A stretch of 64,000 nucleotides of DNA from Euglena gracilis (taxonomy: Eukaryota > Euglenida > Euglenophyceae > Euglenales), in the NCBI GenBank assembly GCA_039621445.1, contig CP154954.1:23076954-23140953 (forward strand), given 5' to 3'. The translations under genes and the position numbers were made by a program. Numbering within the stretch: position 1 is the first letter of the stretch; each line of letters opens with the position of its first letter. Below the pieces are notes generated by a model. That model was given only the letters and a program-made list of their open reading frames with translations, was not told the origin of the DNA and searched no databases. Below are positions 42,380 through 53,499 of the stretch, one piece after another.

Positions 42380-45300
42380 AGAAGTCTTTTTACCAGACAA
42401 TACTCAAGCGGTTACCCTTACCAACTTACAACCAACAACCCAACCATCCCACCGTACCGACCCCGGGCGGTATTACGCTGCCCGGTGTAAGGGAGCCAGG
42501 CGAAGGTCCGCCTTACCACCCCGCCACTCACCGTCAACCTGACCAATATGCGTACCGATACGGTACGCAGCCACCTGCACGGACTGCGGCTCAGGGAAAC
42601 CCCGAAGCCAGCAGCAGTACCAGGTTGACACAGATGCCCGCGGAAGCGTGGCCATCTCAGCCATCAGGCCCTCATAGCCTCCCACAGTATGCGGGTGTGG
42701 TGATCCACTCCAAGGCGGAGACGATGAACCGGGTTAGGCGTATGAGCGCAAACCCGGCACCAGACCACCTCACCCAGGTATTGTGCGATGACCACTGCCG
42801 TCAGACACTGACAATCGCGAATACCCCTCCAGCCCTGTGGTGTATGTGCGCCCAGGCGATGATGACCGGTTCGGCGTATTACACCGACTCGGACACATCA
42901 GGATTCGCGGCGGACATTACCATGCGTGACATGGGCGTGGAAGTCCCTCCACAGGTAGCACCACAGGTACCGTCAGTTGGCACTTACACCGTGCATATCC
43001 GTTCTCTCTCCCCAGAGTACCCGAGGAAGAGACAGGGGAAGCACCTGTCCGGAGTGACCGACCACGCGTGAAATAAAGTGTTTTTCGATCCCCTGAGCGC
43101 ATGCCCCGGCGGGATTATCCTGCGCAGGAGCATGTGGCTCAGTACACCGTCTCTGGGGATTATCCCCAGGAGGCACCAGTGCCACGAGATCAGTACGTGT
43201 ATCCACCTCAACCCCACCCTGCCATACATGACCCTATCGCCAAGACGCCACGCGGAAGGAAACCCTTCCGCGACGTCTGACAGTACCCACAGCGCTCAAA
43301 GGAAAGGGCAAGGGCAATGGAAAAGGAAAAGGCCAGGAGAAAGGTGGGAAAGCCCCACCTGGCAAAGGCGGAAAGGCCGCTTGGCCAGCTTCAGGCAAAG
43401 GCGGAAAATCTGCCGGACCCCCAGCAGGAAAAGGCGGGAAAGCTGCCAAAACTTCGAAAACGAAGGATTACGACGTTTCCCTGGTGTTCAACTACCTTCA
43501 GGAGATCTGGTCGAAAATCGACGAGGATCTCCAGAAGTATACACGCGCAAGGAATGTGATCCACCGACCACCGGATGCGGTGCTCGAAGTGGTGCAGAAT
43601 CGTATGTACGATCACTGAAACAGATCCTTCTACAGTTCCGAACTTCATGCGTTTGAGGGATACCCTCATTCGGATGAAGTCGTCCTGGACCGGATGTCGG
43701 GTTTCTGGGAGCTGTGGTTCTGGTTGGGATACCCCTGCCATAACTTCGGCATATTTAACGACCGAAACGGTCAGACGTATATTGACTGTTTAGGAATATG
43801 TCCGGACGACGCAACGTTCGTAGCACAGTTGAAGGAAATCTTCAACCACATGTATTCCGTCGGAGCACTGGGAATCCAGTGGAAATATTACCCCCTGCCG
43901 GATAAACTCCAGGCGCAGGCCGCGCTATTTGTTCACATGCAATCTGCAAATTTACTTGGACAGCATGTATGGCACGCTGTTCAAGGTGCTGGACGTCGAC
44001 CTCGCGTACCTCCGACGGTACAAACTGGAATGCCAGTTTTGCAAAGAAGTACACATCGTTGACTTCTGGGGTTTCGGAGAACGCGGATAACCGCCTCCGA
44101 CTGCCGAAGAATGCCGGCAGCCAGCCGACCAGGAGGTTTCTCCTGCAACAGTGCCGGAATCCTCAGATCGGAGCGCAAGACCGAAAGGTGCTGAAACAGC
44201 ACCGGCAGAAAACATTTTCGCTGCAACGCTACTGGCACAGGGCGTTGATCACCTACGTCCTGGAGGTTTACATTTTTTTCCTGGAATTCATGAACACTGA
44301 TATGGATATCAATAGGAAGTGTCTACCCCGGGGATACACCGAGGTGGACGGCAGACACAATGATCCAGACCGACGCAGGATGAACCTGCGGCCGGACTAG
44401 CAGGAGGCCGAAATTGGTCTCCAGGAGCACATGGACACCAAGTTCGGGAATATCCTGGTCGGGGAAGACTTCGAAGCCTTTTATGCGGCAAACGTGGAAA
44501 AACAACCACGCTATGTTTTGCCGCTGCCCGCCTTCCAAGAATACACATGAGAATACGGCATGAGCTGCAACCGTCGACTGCAGTGGGAAGACCTCTGCAT
44601 GATCAGCGAGGACGAGCCAGAACCTCAACCCGGAAGCTGGGTAAGAGCGTCATGGCCGCCCCCATACCCCAACTCTGACAGGAGTGAAAGTATAACCTTT
44701 TATTGCCTGTTATATGCACGAGTGCGCTACAGGAGCGGAAATGGCCTGCGTTCTGCAGCACATCTGCACAGAGAGGAGTCCCCTCCGGAAGCGGAGGAGG
44801 AGGAGGAAGCGGTCCCAATGGCCGCTGATGAACCTCAGTCAGCGGAACCTCCGGCACGGGAAACCCGTAGCCCATCTGTCGTGATGCTGGAAACTGTGGC
44901 AGAAAGTGCCCAGCGCCCAGGATCGCCGGCAGGTGAAATGACACCTGTACCAAAGTCACCAACCTCACTGAGTACGACAAGCGTACCGACCCCTCTGCGG
45001 GGAAACCTGCGGGAAACGGTACCCCACACGCCTGAGGTATTCCTCCTCAAGCTCACTGTTTCCAGGGAAATCCCGTCGACAGAGGAGCCAGCGGAGGAGC
45101 CCACTTCAGATGAAGGACCTGAGCGGCGCACCTCGCTGGGCGGACGTGTATTCGGTGTTTTGCGGTCACTGATCGCAGTTGTCACTCCACGTGGCACTGC
45201 GGCCAGTTCTTCCACAGCTGCGGCGGAAACTGCCCAGCCGGCGGAAGAAACACCTGATCCTGCGGCCATGGTGGGAATGAAACTCCCCCAACGGCAGCGC

Positions 45301-45540
45301 CACCGCCGGTGTCGGAAGCGACACGGACGGAAGGCGAACAGACAGCATTGGCAGTGGAGACGAAACCAACCGTGCCAGTGCAGGATGAACCTGTATCTGC
45401 GCCGGTAGCGCCACCCGAGGCAGGGGATGAACACGTACCTCAGGGTACAGCCAGAATCACTGCACCGAAGCGTCAAGCCACACGTACACCGGCACCTGAA
45501 AAACAGGCTGATCGGACGTACAGTTTCCTGAACGATGTTG
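42380..45540 (+). pseudogene. Family A 3' extra ORF, plus-strand copy
   Basis: Diverged counterpart of the 1.2-5.7 kb ORF, in the same place after the chromodomain. Blocks in order: a Pro/Gln/Tyr-rich start; DDHCRQTLTIANTPP, WCMCAQAMMTGSAYY (about 42,790-42,880); Lys/Gly-rich GKGKGNGKGKGQEKG (about 43,300-43,360); MSGFWELWFWLGYPCHNFGIF (about 43,694-43,760); CQFCKEVHIVDFWGFG (about 44,030-44,080); an aromatic LQRYWHRALITYVLEVYIFF (about 44,220-44,280); then an acidic Pro/Ser/Thr tail with VFGVLRSLIAVVTPRGTAA (about 45,150-45,200). Many frameshifts. Shared order across two divergent copies argues for a selected protein. Confidence 0.65.
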
Positions 45541-46650
45541 TTTTTGCCCAGCCTTCACTGCCGGCGGTCCGTTTGGGGTTACCGGCGGGGTGGGGGGTAG
45601 GCGCGATGAACTCTGGGGAGAGGGGTAGGTTCGGGATACTCCCCTTCCCACGTAGGCGTTTTTCCCGGCGACCGAAGGCCCACCTTTTTTGTGGTGTGGT
45701 TGGAGGAGGGAGTCCCGCTTGGCGTCCCTTCCGGCAGTGGGGGGGGTTTAGGAAAAGGCCTGGTTGCCCTCCCCTAGGCTTCTTATACACCAGCACCGAC
45801 ACCTTTTTTTGCTTGTACTGCTCGTCGTGCGCCAGCAGATATCCAGTATTTTGTGATCTTGGGCTTGCTCCGCCCTTGGGATTTTTGACCTTCTTGAACT
45901 TTTGTACTTCCTTGACTCCAGTGCCTTTCTTTGAATTCCTGAAATTCCTTGAAAATTGATATAATTTGACCTTGGTCTTGATTCATTGATTGGTCTTGAT
46001 TGGTAAAGAGAGGGAGCCTGCAGTGAAAAACATAGGACAGTTAGAGAGCGGTTTGCGCTATTTTGATGCTGAATTAGCGCAGTGGTTCGCTGTATACAAC
46101 AGCAGGCTGTAATAGTAGCAACGGAAGGTGCAGCGGCCGGTCTGCCAACTCTCCCCTTCCTCGGCCTTGCCTCCGGCTGCCGGGCCTGGCCACTGCCTCT
46201 CTCGCCACCCTGCCAACGAAGGGCCGGGGCTCTCCGTGCCTTCGTTGCGCCGCTGCCTGGCGTGCCGGCTGGGGGCGGGCTCCTGTGGTCCGGGTGGGGG
46301 TGGACGCCAGCCAATCCCTGGCCGTGCTCCGCAGGCGTTCGGTGGGCGTCGCTGCTGACGTCGTCCGGCCTTGCGGGCTGGCCTCAGGAATTGGCTGGGC
46401 TTGGGCTTTAGCTCTCCTTGGCGCTTTCCTTGTTGGGTGGTCTTGTCTGGGTTCTGTTGCACCCCCCCTGTGGGGCTGGCGGTCCGCCTTTTTTTTTGGC
46501 TGGTCTGCTTGGCTTTGAATTGTACCGGAATTGCCTATGTCTCCCCCCGGGTCTTGCCTGGGTTCTTTTTTGAGAGCTGACTTAGACGGCTTGGGCGGGA
46601 ACAGAAAGCCGCAGGCAAACTCTCCCTGCTGGGCTCCGCTAGTGCCACTC
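45541..46650. other. GC-rich spacer, possibly a retroelement 3' end
   Basis: No gene is supported. It lies between the family A 3' ORF and the minisatellite next to family C. It may contain an LTR, but no TG...CA pair could be matched within the window. Confidence 0.35.
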
Positions 46651-46654
46651 TAGG

Positions 46655-48060
46655 GGGGGTCTGCTGGGTGGGGGGGTTTTGGCCTGCCGTGGGGGGGGGG
46701 GGGGGGGGGCGGGGGGGGGGGGGCGTGGGGGGGGGGGGGGGGCGTGGGCTTGGGTGGGGGGGGGGTCGGGCGGGGGGGGGCTGGGGGGGGGGGGGGGGGG
46801 GGGGGACGGGGGGGGGGGCCGTCGGGGGCCATGTCGGGTCACGGGCGGGGGCGGGGGGGGGGGGGGGGGCGGCCGCTTCTTTTTTGCCAGCCCCCCAGGG
46901 CCGTGCGTGCCCCCCCCCCCGGGTGGTCTTGGGCGGCCCCCTTGAGCCGTTCTTCGGCACCCCCCCCACCCCTGGGGTCTGGCCGGCCCCCCTGGGCCGC
47001 TTTTCGGCGCCCCCCCCCCCGCCCTGGGGTTGGGCGGCACCCCTGGTTCGCGTTTCTTGCACCCTCCTGCGTGGGCGGCTGCTCTTGGGTCACCCCCCCC
47101 GGGGTCTGGGAGGCCCCCAGGCCGCTCTTTTTTTTTGCTGGCCCTGCTGTGCCGTGCGTGCCCCTCCCCCCCGGGTGGTCTTGGGCAGCCCCCCTGGGCC
47201 GTTCTTCGGCGTCCCCCCCCCCCCCGGGGGCTTGGGCGGCCCCCCTGGGCAACTTTTCTGCGCCCCCCCCCCCCGGTGTCTGGGCGGCCCCCCTGGGCCG
47301 CTCTTTGCCCCCCCCCCCCCGGGGTCGGTCTGGGCGGCCCCCTGGCCACCTTCTTTTTTTTTGCCGGCCCCCCTGGGACGCGCGTCCCCTCTCTTCCCCC
47401 GGTGGTCTTGGGCGGCCCCCTGGGCCGTTCTTCGGCGCCCGACCCCCCTGGGGTCGGGGCGGCCTCCCTGGGCCTTTTTTTTTTTCGGCCCCCCCCTCCT
47501 GGGGCCTGGGCGGCCCCCCCGGGCCGCTCTTGGCCCCCCCCCCTGGGGTCGGTCTGGGCGGCTCCCTGGCCGCTTTTGTTTTTGCCGGCCACCCTGGGTC
47601 GTGTGTGCCCCCCACCCCGGGTGGGCTTGGGCGGCCACCCTGGGCCGCTTTTTCGCCCCTCTTCCTCCCCCCGGGTCTGGGTGGCCCCCCTGGGCCGTTC
47701 TTCGGCGCCCCCCCTGGGGTCTGGGCGGCCCCCTTGGGCCGCCTTTTTTCTTTCTGCCGGCCCCCCTGGGCCGTGTGAGCCCCGCCCCCTCCCCCCGGGA
47801 GGCCTTGGGCGGCCCCCCTAGGCCGCTTTTTGGCCCACCCCTTGGGTCTGGGTTGCCCCCCTGGGTTTTTTTCGGCGCCCCCCCCCCTGTCGGGTCGCGG
47901 GCGGCCCCCCCTGGGCCTCTTTTGGGTCCCCCCCGGGTCGGTCTGGGCGGCCCCCTGGCCGCTTTTTTTTTGCCGGCCCCCCTGGGCCCTGCGTGCCCCC
48001 CCCCGGGTGGTCTTGGGCGGCCCCCCCTGGGCGGCTCTTGGTGCACCTGGTCTGGGTCCT
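46655..48060. repeat. GC-rich minisatellite with G and C homopolymers
   Basis: Begins with a nearly pure G tract (about 46,690-46,870), then variants of GGGCGGCCCCCCTGGGCCG followed by TTCTTCGGCGCCCCCC or TTTTTTTGCCGG. A higher-order period of about 170-250 bp is marked by GTGCGTGCCCC...GGGTGGTCTTGGG at about 46,903, 47,152, 47,388, 47,608, 47,776 and 47,989. Very long open frames occur on both strands from composition alone. Confidence 0.85.
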
Positions 48061-48690
48061 TTGGTCTTCCTTGGGTCCCCTCTGGGCCCCCTTTTGTCCC
48101 AGGGGTCGGTTGTGTCCCCCCCCGTTGGGTCCCCAGGTCGTTTCCCCTCCTTCTTTGATCGCCTCTCTCCGGGGCTTTCGCCCCCATGCTTCGTCGCTCT
48201 CCTCTCCTCCCCTGTCTCTCTCCTGTCTGCGCTCTCTCCGGTCTCCCTTCTCCTGGCTCGGACTCGGCCTGGCTCAACGTGGTTCTGCTTCGGTTGGGGA
48301 AGAGAAGGGAGGGGTGGCACACCGGTGTAAGAGGTTGGGTTGGTGGGTGAGAACCCTCCACGGTATCCATCAGGTCGGTAGGGTGTGAGCCAGCCGCCGC
48401 CGACGTCACAGCATATCCTCATGACGGCAGCAGAGCATTATCATCCGCTCAGCTCCTTCGCGCGCGCTGCCAGCCGCCGCCAGCCGCCTGTCCTGAGCTT
48501 CGAAGGCGAGGGGAAGGAACAGAAAGATGAACCGGAACACGACCACCATGGAGAAAATCCCAGTTTGACGCCAGGCCTTTCCATTTCCCCATGGGGTGGC
48601 CTCCTTGTTGGGAAGGAAGGGCCGGGTCGCACCGTGGCCATGCAGGGGCACGCCTCCGGTGGTGGTGCCACCTCGCCGCAGGGACTGGTC
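48061..48690. other. Spacer 3' of family C pol
   Basis: Pyrimidine-rich at 48.15-48.25 kb, otherwise without recognisable genes. It probably belongs to the 3' part of the family C element. Confidence 0.4.
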
Positions 48691-48699
48691 ATGGGGGTG

Positions 48700-50300
48700 C
48701 ACGGGAACGGGGCCCCCTGGTGGGAGGGGGGATCCCGAGCTGGGGAGTCCTTGCGGGTCGACACGCGGGGGCGGCGACCCCTACCCGTGTGGGGCAGGGA
48801 GTCTGAGGTACGCCTGGACTGCGGGGTGGGTACGCGTGTGACATGGGGAATGATGGGGTGGTGGATGGTGAGGCAGGGGCAATCGAAGCGCGGGAGAGCG
48901 CATCCCTCGCAGACGCGGATCGCACGGAGGCGCGGCGCTCGCCGCTCGCGGGCTGCCGGTGGACCCTGACCGGGTACCTGGGGTGGGCCGCGTGTTGGGG
49001 ACCCGCCGGGCCAGCGTCTCCTCCTTCTTCTTGGTCTCGATCTCCTTCGTCTCCTCCATCACCTTCATCATCGTCTCCAGAATCATCACCTTCTCGACAT
49101 ACATCTCCGTCCTCGGTGTCCTGCCACGTCCACTCCTCTGGTGGCTCCGCCCAGGACAGCCCAATCTCCTTCTCCTTCTCCTTCTCCTTCTCGATCTCCA
49201 CGGCGTGGCAGATGGCGACATGGGCTTCCTCCGGGAACCTCGAGAGGTACTTCATGATGTCCTCCTTGATGTCCTGTTCGCCGAAGTACGACAGGATCGG
49301 GGAGGCGTACCGGTGGAAGAAGTGCCGCAGCGGCTCCCACGTCTTCTCCTCATACCGCAGCCAGTTGACCAGTAACTCGAGGTCGCCGTTGGCATCGAGC
49401 CTGTGGGTGACCACCGCCTCCACCTCCCACTCGTCCAGCCGGGAACCCTCGTCCGGGCTGGACTGGCGGAAGGGGATGAGGCGGAGCGGTGGCCGCATCA
49501 GCGCTGGATCGTGGCGGTAGCTCTTGATTTGGGATCGGTGGGCAACCTGCTTCCGGCCATCCTCCATCTGGAGCAGGTAGATGTGCTCACTGGTGCGCTC
49601 TGCCACCACGCACGGCCCGATCCAGTACGTCTCCAGCTTCTCGCCGGTGCGGGTGCGCGGGCGGAGGTACCAGACCTTGTCGTTGATCTGCAGCGCCGGC
49701 AGCTGCTTCCTCCGCTTGTTGACCGTCTCGGCTGTCTTGGCGTGCTCCTCGTTCAAGGTCTTCGCGACACGATGATCGATGTCCTGCATGCGCTCGAAGA
49801 AGCACCGCGTCCTCGGCCCGCGTGGGCGGCTTGTATGGCACCCCGCTATACCACCGCTCGCGGCCGAAGAGCACCTGGAAGGGGCTCAGGCCGCTGGGCC
49901 CAGCACTGTCGTGCAGGGTCCGCAGGGCCCGCGGCAGCGCCTCTGGCAACGCCATGCCCTCCGCCGCCTTCATCTTCCTCAGCCGCTTCTGGATCTGCGC
50001 GCCGAGGATCTCCGCACGGGCGTTGCCTTCGTGGTGGTATGCTTGCGAGAAGGCATGGCGCACCCCCAGTCTTGCGCACATTGCCCTCCCCCAGGCCCCC
50101 ACGAAGTGGGGGCTCCGGTCCGACGTCATGACGCTTGGCACGCCGAACTGCGCCCACTCTGCTCATTCATCGCCTTCGCCACCGCCTCCGCCGTTAGCCC
50201 GCTGGTGTGGTGCACGGTCGCGATCGCCCAGCCGGAGTGCCGATCGATGCATGCGGCAAGCACATTCACCAGCCTGCCGCCCTCCACCTCCACCTAAGTA
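48700..50300 (-). pseudogene. Family C integrase core, chromodomain and tail
   Basis: Core acidic residues lie in SVDLFQIT, TSDRSPHFVG and ARAEILGAQ. C-terminal: NDKVWYLRPRTRTGEKLETY. Chromodomain at about 49,378-49,215: EWEVEAVVTHRLDANGDLEL, WLRYEEKTWEPLRHF. A strongly acidic Asp/Glu/Gly tail and a Pro/Ser/Arg-rich end follow. Frames switch near 49,790 and 50,150, and a stop lies after FQIT at about 50,294. Codons are much more GC-rich than in element 1. The protein resembles the element 1 lineage (DIDHRVAKTLNEEH compares with DIDGRVARILNKKH). Confidence 0.85.
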
Positions 50301-51480
50301 ATCTGGAACAGATCCACGCTCACCGAACACGTCACATGGGGCGGCACTGGCGTGGGCGTGATGCGGAGCCGGACGGGTTGGTGGGGGTGCTCTGATGCCT
50401 GGCAGAACTCACACACAGCCAGAATCTTTCCTGCCACCTCGCGTGCTCGGGAGGGCACCGCAAACTGGAAGTTCCGCCTGGCCTCATCGAGGAGGCGGTC
50501 ACCACCGACGTGCGTCGACGCCCGGTGCTGCTCTCGGATTGCCTGCTCGGTCAGGGCATCCGGCACGCACCAGACGGAATCCTTCACCAGCTTGCCTGCG
50601 TCCTTTCGGTAGCCGGTGGGCCATGGCCTGCCGCGCTTGATGGCCTGCCACGGCTCTTTGAACGTTGGGCACTTCTCATACGCCTCACTGCAGTCCATCG
50701 CCATCAAGTCCTGGTCCTCGTCTTGCGGGGCTGCGGCCGGGGTGGCTGCAGCTGGCGGCACAGCGGCTGCCACAGGCGGCACGGCGGCTGACACTGGCGG
50801 CACGGCAGGAGGGCTGGGGTGCACCCCCACCTTGGGTGGGCCGGCCGACGGCACCGCTCCCTCGGCTGGATTCTTCGGGACGATGGCACCGGGTGGCCTG
50901 GCGGCCGCCTGGCTTCGGGCGGTCACGGCGATTGCTGCGGACGGTGGTGGGATGCTGCGTGCGCTAGCAGCGGGCGGGGACGATGCTTGCTCGGCGGACG
51001 TGGATCGCACGGCGGGTGCTGCTTCCGGTGCCGCTGCTGGCCGTACGGAAAACCGCACGTTGCGTGGTATGGCGGGCTGCTGCTGCTGCTTGGGAGGCTT
51101 CGCGGACAACGCTGGGTGCTGCGGCTCCTCGGGCTGCCTTGGCGATGCCAGCGCTGTCGCACTGGGCGCTCGCACGGTCGGTGCTGCAGTCGCAGCCGGC
51201 GCGGTGGGGTTCGGTGGGGGCGGCGGTCGGATTGCCGGACTTCCGGCTGCTGGAATCCCGGCGGGCGCCGCGTCGGATGCCGGTGTCCCGGCCGATGCCG
51301 CCGTGGCTGCCGGTGTCCTGGCTGGCGGCGATGGGATGCCGCGTTTGCGGTTGGGAGGGGGCACACCTTGTCCGCCGGGTGTACTGCCTTCGGGCAGTTG
51401 CGCTCCGCGGCCTTCTCCTCTCGGATCTGCTGCTCCATCTCCTCGGCGTCCGCTGCCGTCCCGTGGCAGCAGGAGTCTCG
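50301..51480 (-). pseudogene. Family C linker and integrase zinc-binding domain
   Basis: After RNase H comes a Pro/Ala-rich stretch of about 250 residues (TAAPTVRAPSATALASP-like), then EDQDLMAMDCSEAYEKC and the zinc-binding segment REQHRASTHVGGDRLL with CEFCQASEHPHQP. A linker this long between RNase H and integrase is uncommon in Ty3 elements. The frame is open from 51,592 to 50,294, so the insert is in frame with the zinc domain. Confidence 0.75.
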
Positions 51481-53081
51481 GTACTCCTGGGCGGCCGGGT
51501 ACGCCCACCGTGACAGCGCGTCCCCCACCTCGTTCTTCTCCCCCGGCACGTACACCACCTCCACCTTGTGCTCGTTCAGCTTCGAGTGCCACCTCGCCCG
51601 CCGGCCTTGCGGTCCCGATCCCCGGAGACGTGCTCCTTGTACCAGCTCTCCAGGGACCGGTGGTCCGTCAGGACCAGGACCTTCCGCCCGGTGATGTGGC
51701 CGCCCCACTTGTCCAGCGCGCTCACCACCGCGTACGTTTTCTTGTTGCGCGTGTGCCACCGCAGCCGCTGCCCCTCGGTCAGCTTCTGCTCATGAAACCC
51801 ACCGCCACCGTCGCCCCGGGCTTCAGGAGCTCCACCACCGAGGGGATGACCTCCACCTTCGGTAGCTGCTCCAGCACGGCGCCCACGGCATAGTCGGAGG
51901 CGTCTGTGTGTAACACGAACGGCTTGTTCATGTCCACGTGCCACAGCTCCATGTCCGCCAGCAGCGCTGCCTTCAGCTTCTCGAACGCCTCCAGCTCGGC
52001 CGCGGACCACCCGATGGGGTGCTTACTGCCCGCCCGTGACAAATCCCGCGGCAGCTTCAGCTTCTCCTGCAGGGGGGAGGCCAGCTCCGAGTACATACGT
52101 ACATACCCCGAATAATAATTGCAGAGGCCCGGAAAGGCGCGCAAACTCGTCACTTTGGCTGGGCGTTGCCACCGCTGCACCGCCGCCACCTTGCCGCTCG
52201 CGGGCACACGCTTGCCCTCCCCCAGCACGGGCCCCACGAACTCCGCCCTGTTGCGGAACAGCTGCGCCTTCTTCTTATCCGCCACCCACCGATCCGCCTC
52301 CAGCCCCCGCAGGGTCTCGCGCAGATCCGCCGCGTGCCGCCGGATCAGCTCCTCGTCGTTCCACCCCGGCTGCCGCCTCGTGCTCACCAGGATGTCGTCG
52401 AAGTAGGGGTGGTTGTGGGCGGAGACGTTGCGGCAGGTCGCGTCGATATCCCTCTGGAGCAGCGCCGGACCAACGTTGATGCCCTGGGGCACCACGGTCC
52501 ACTGCCAGCGGCCGCCGGGCAGGTGGACGTTGGTGATGGGTCGGCTTTCCTCCGCCATGGCCACCTGGAGGAAGACGTCCCGCAGGACCACCATCGAGAA
52601 GATCTCGCACTTCGCTTGCTCGCTCACGATGTCCTCCGTCAGCGGTGGGGGCACCTGCAGCACCTTGTTGGTCAAGCTGTAGTCGCACACCAGCCTCTAC
52701 TTGCCCGACTTCTTGCGGATGGTGGAGGCGGCCGCCCTCCACGGCACCCGCCCCGCCTCCAGCTTGCCGTCCGCCAGGCAGTCCCGCTCTCAGGGCCTCC
52801 AACCGCTCGCCCTTGAGGTTGATGATCCGGCCCACCACCGGTGTTGCCCCCGGTTTCAGCCTCAGCACCGCCTTCCCAATGGTGCCCCGCGCCGGGGGAC
52901 ACGGCCACACCCGCTCACCGAACACCAGGCCTTCGAACTCGTTGATGATCTCGTCCCGCAGCTGCCGCGCCAAAGGATGGTCGACGTCGTCTTCTGTATC
53001 CACCACCCCTCGCACCGCCTTCGCCGCTTCTTCGGCCTCCTTTAGCATCATCGCCACTTCTCGGACTGCTGTTTCGTCCAT
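51481..53081 (-). pseudogene. Family C reverse transcriptase-RNase H
   Basis: RT: KPGATPVVGRIINLKGERLE at the start, SMVVLRDVFLQVAMAEESRP, PQGINVGPALLQRDID and the catalytic HPYFDDILVSTRRQPG. RNase H: LHTDASDYAVGAVLEQL, KKTYAVVSALDKWGGHI, LTDHRSLESWYKEH. An in-frame TAG lies at about 52,697 and shifts near 52,800 and 51,780 break the frame. Very high GC. Confidence 0.88.
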
Positions 53082-53475
53082 GTCAGCTGCCGCATCTTCC
53101 TCACCGTGGAGAGGTGGCCGTCCAGCTCGTTTTCGTCTTCATCGCCATCTTCCTCCTTCTTCTCTTCGTCTCCACGCCGCCTCAGGATCCACTTGGGGTC
53201 CGCGTGGAGCTGCAAGGTGTCGCTACACGGCTGCACATCCATCTGGTTCTCCCGGAGCCACGGATACCCCAGAATGAGGTCCGTACTCGTACTGATGCAG
53301 CCGTCATACGCCACCACCTTCGTCGTCCACGTCCTCGGTCTCCGCTCCTCGTCGTCGGTCTGGGCCGCGAATGACAGCTTCAGCTCTGCTTCTCGTTGTC
53401 CTCTGGGTAGCGCCTCTCCACTCACCGTGAGATCCAGCGGTTGGACGGTTGAGTTGGCGACCTGCAAAGTCGGGT
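53082..53475 (-). pseudogene. Family C protease, N-terminal half missing
   Basis: Retains VAYDGCISTSTDLILGYPWL, the C-terminal hydrophobic motif of retropepsin-type domains, but the catalytic DTGA/DSGA motif that should lie upstream is absent. The sequence changes at about 53,475 to an opposite-strand gag. The break therefore falls inside the protease gene. Confidence 0.65.
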
Positions 53476-53499
53476 TGCTGAAGCGGGGGCCACCACAGC

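Noticed and set aside
42913-43449. Minus-strand frames opposite the 42-45 kb ORF
   Set aside because: Antisense shadows of the Lys/Gly-rich region.
46668-48422. Open frames of about 500 codons on both strands in the GC minisatellite
   Set aside because: They are products of G/C repeat composition: Gly/Pro/Arg-only proteins appear in all frames, with no domain.
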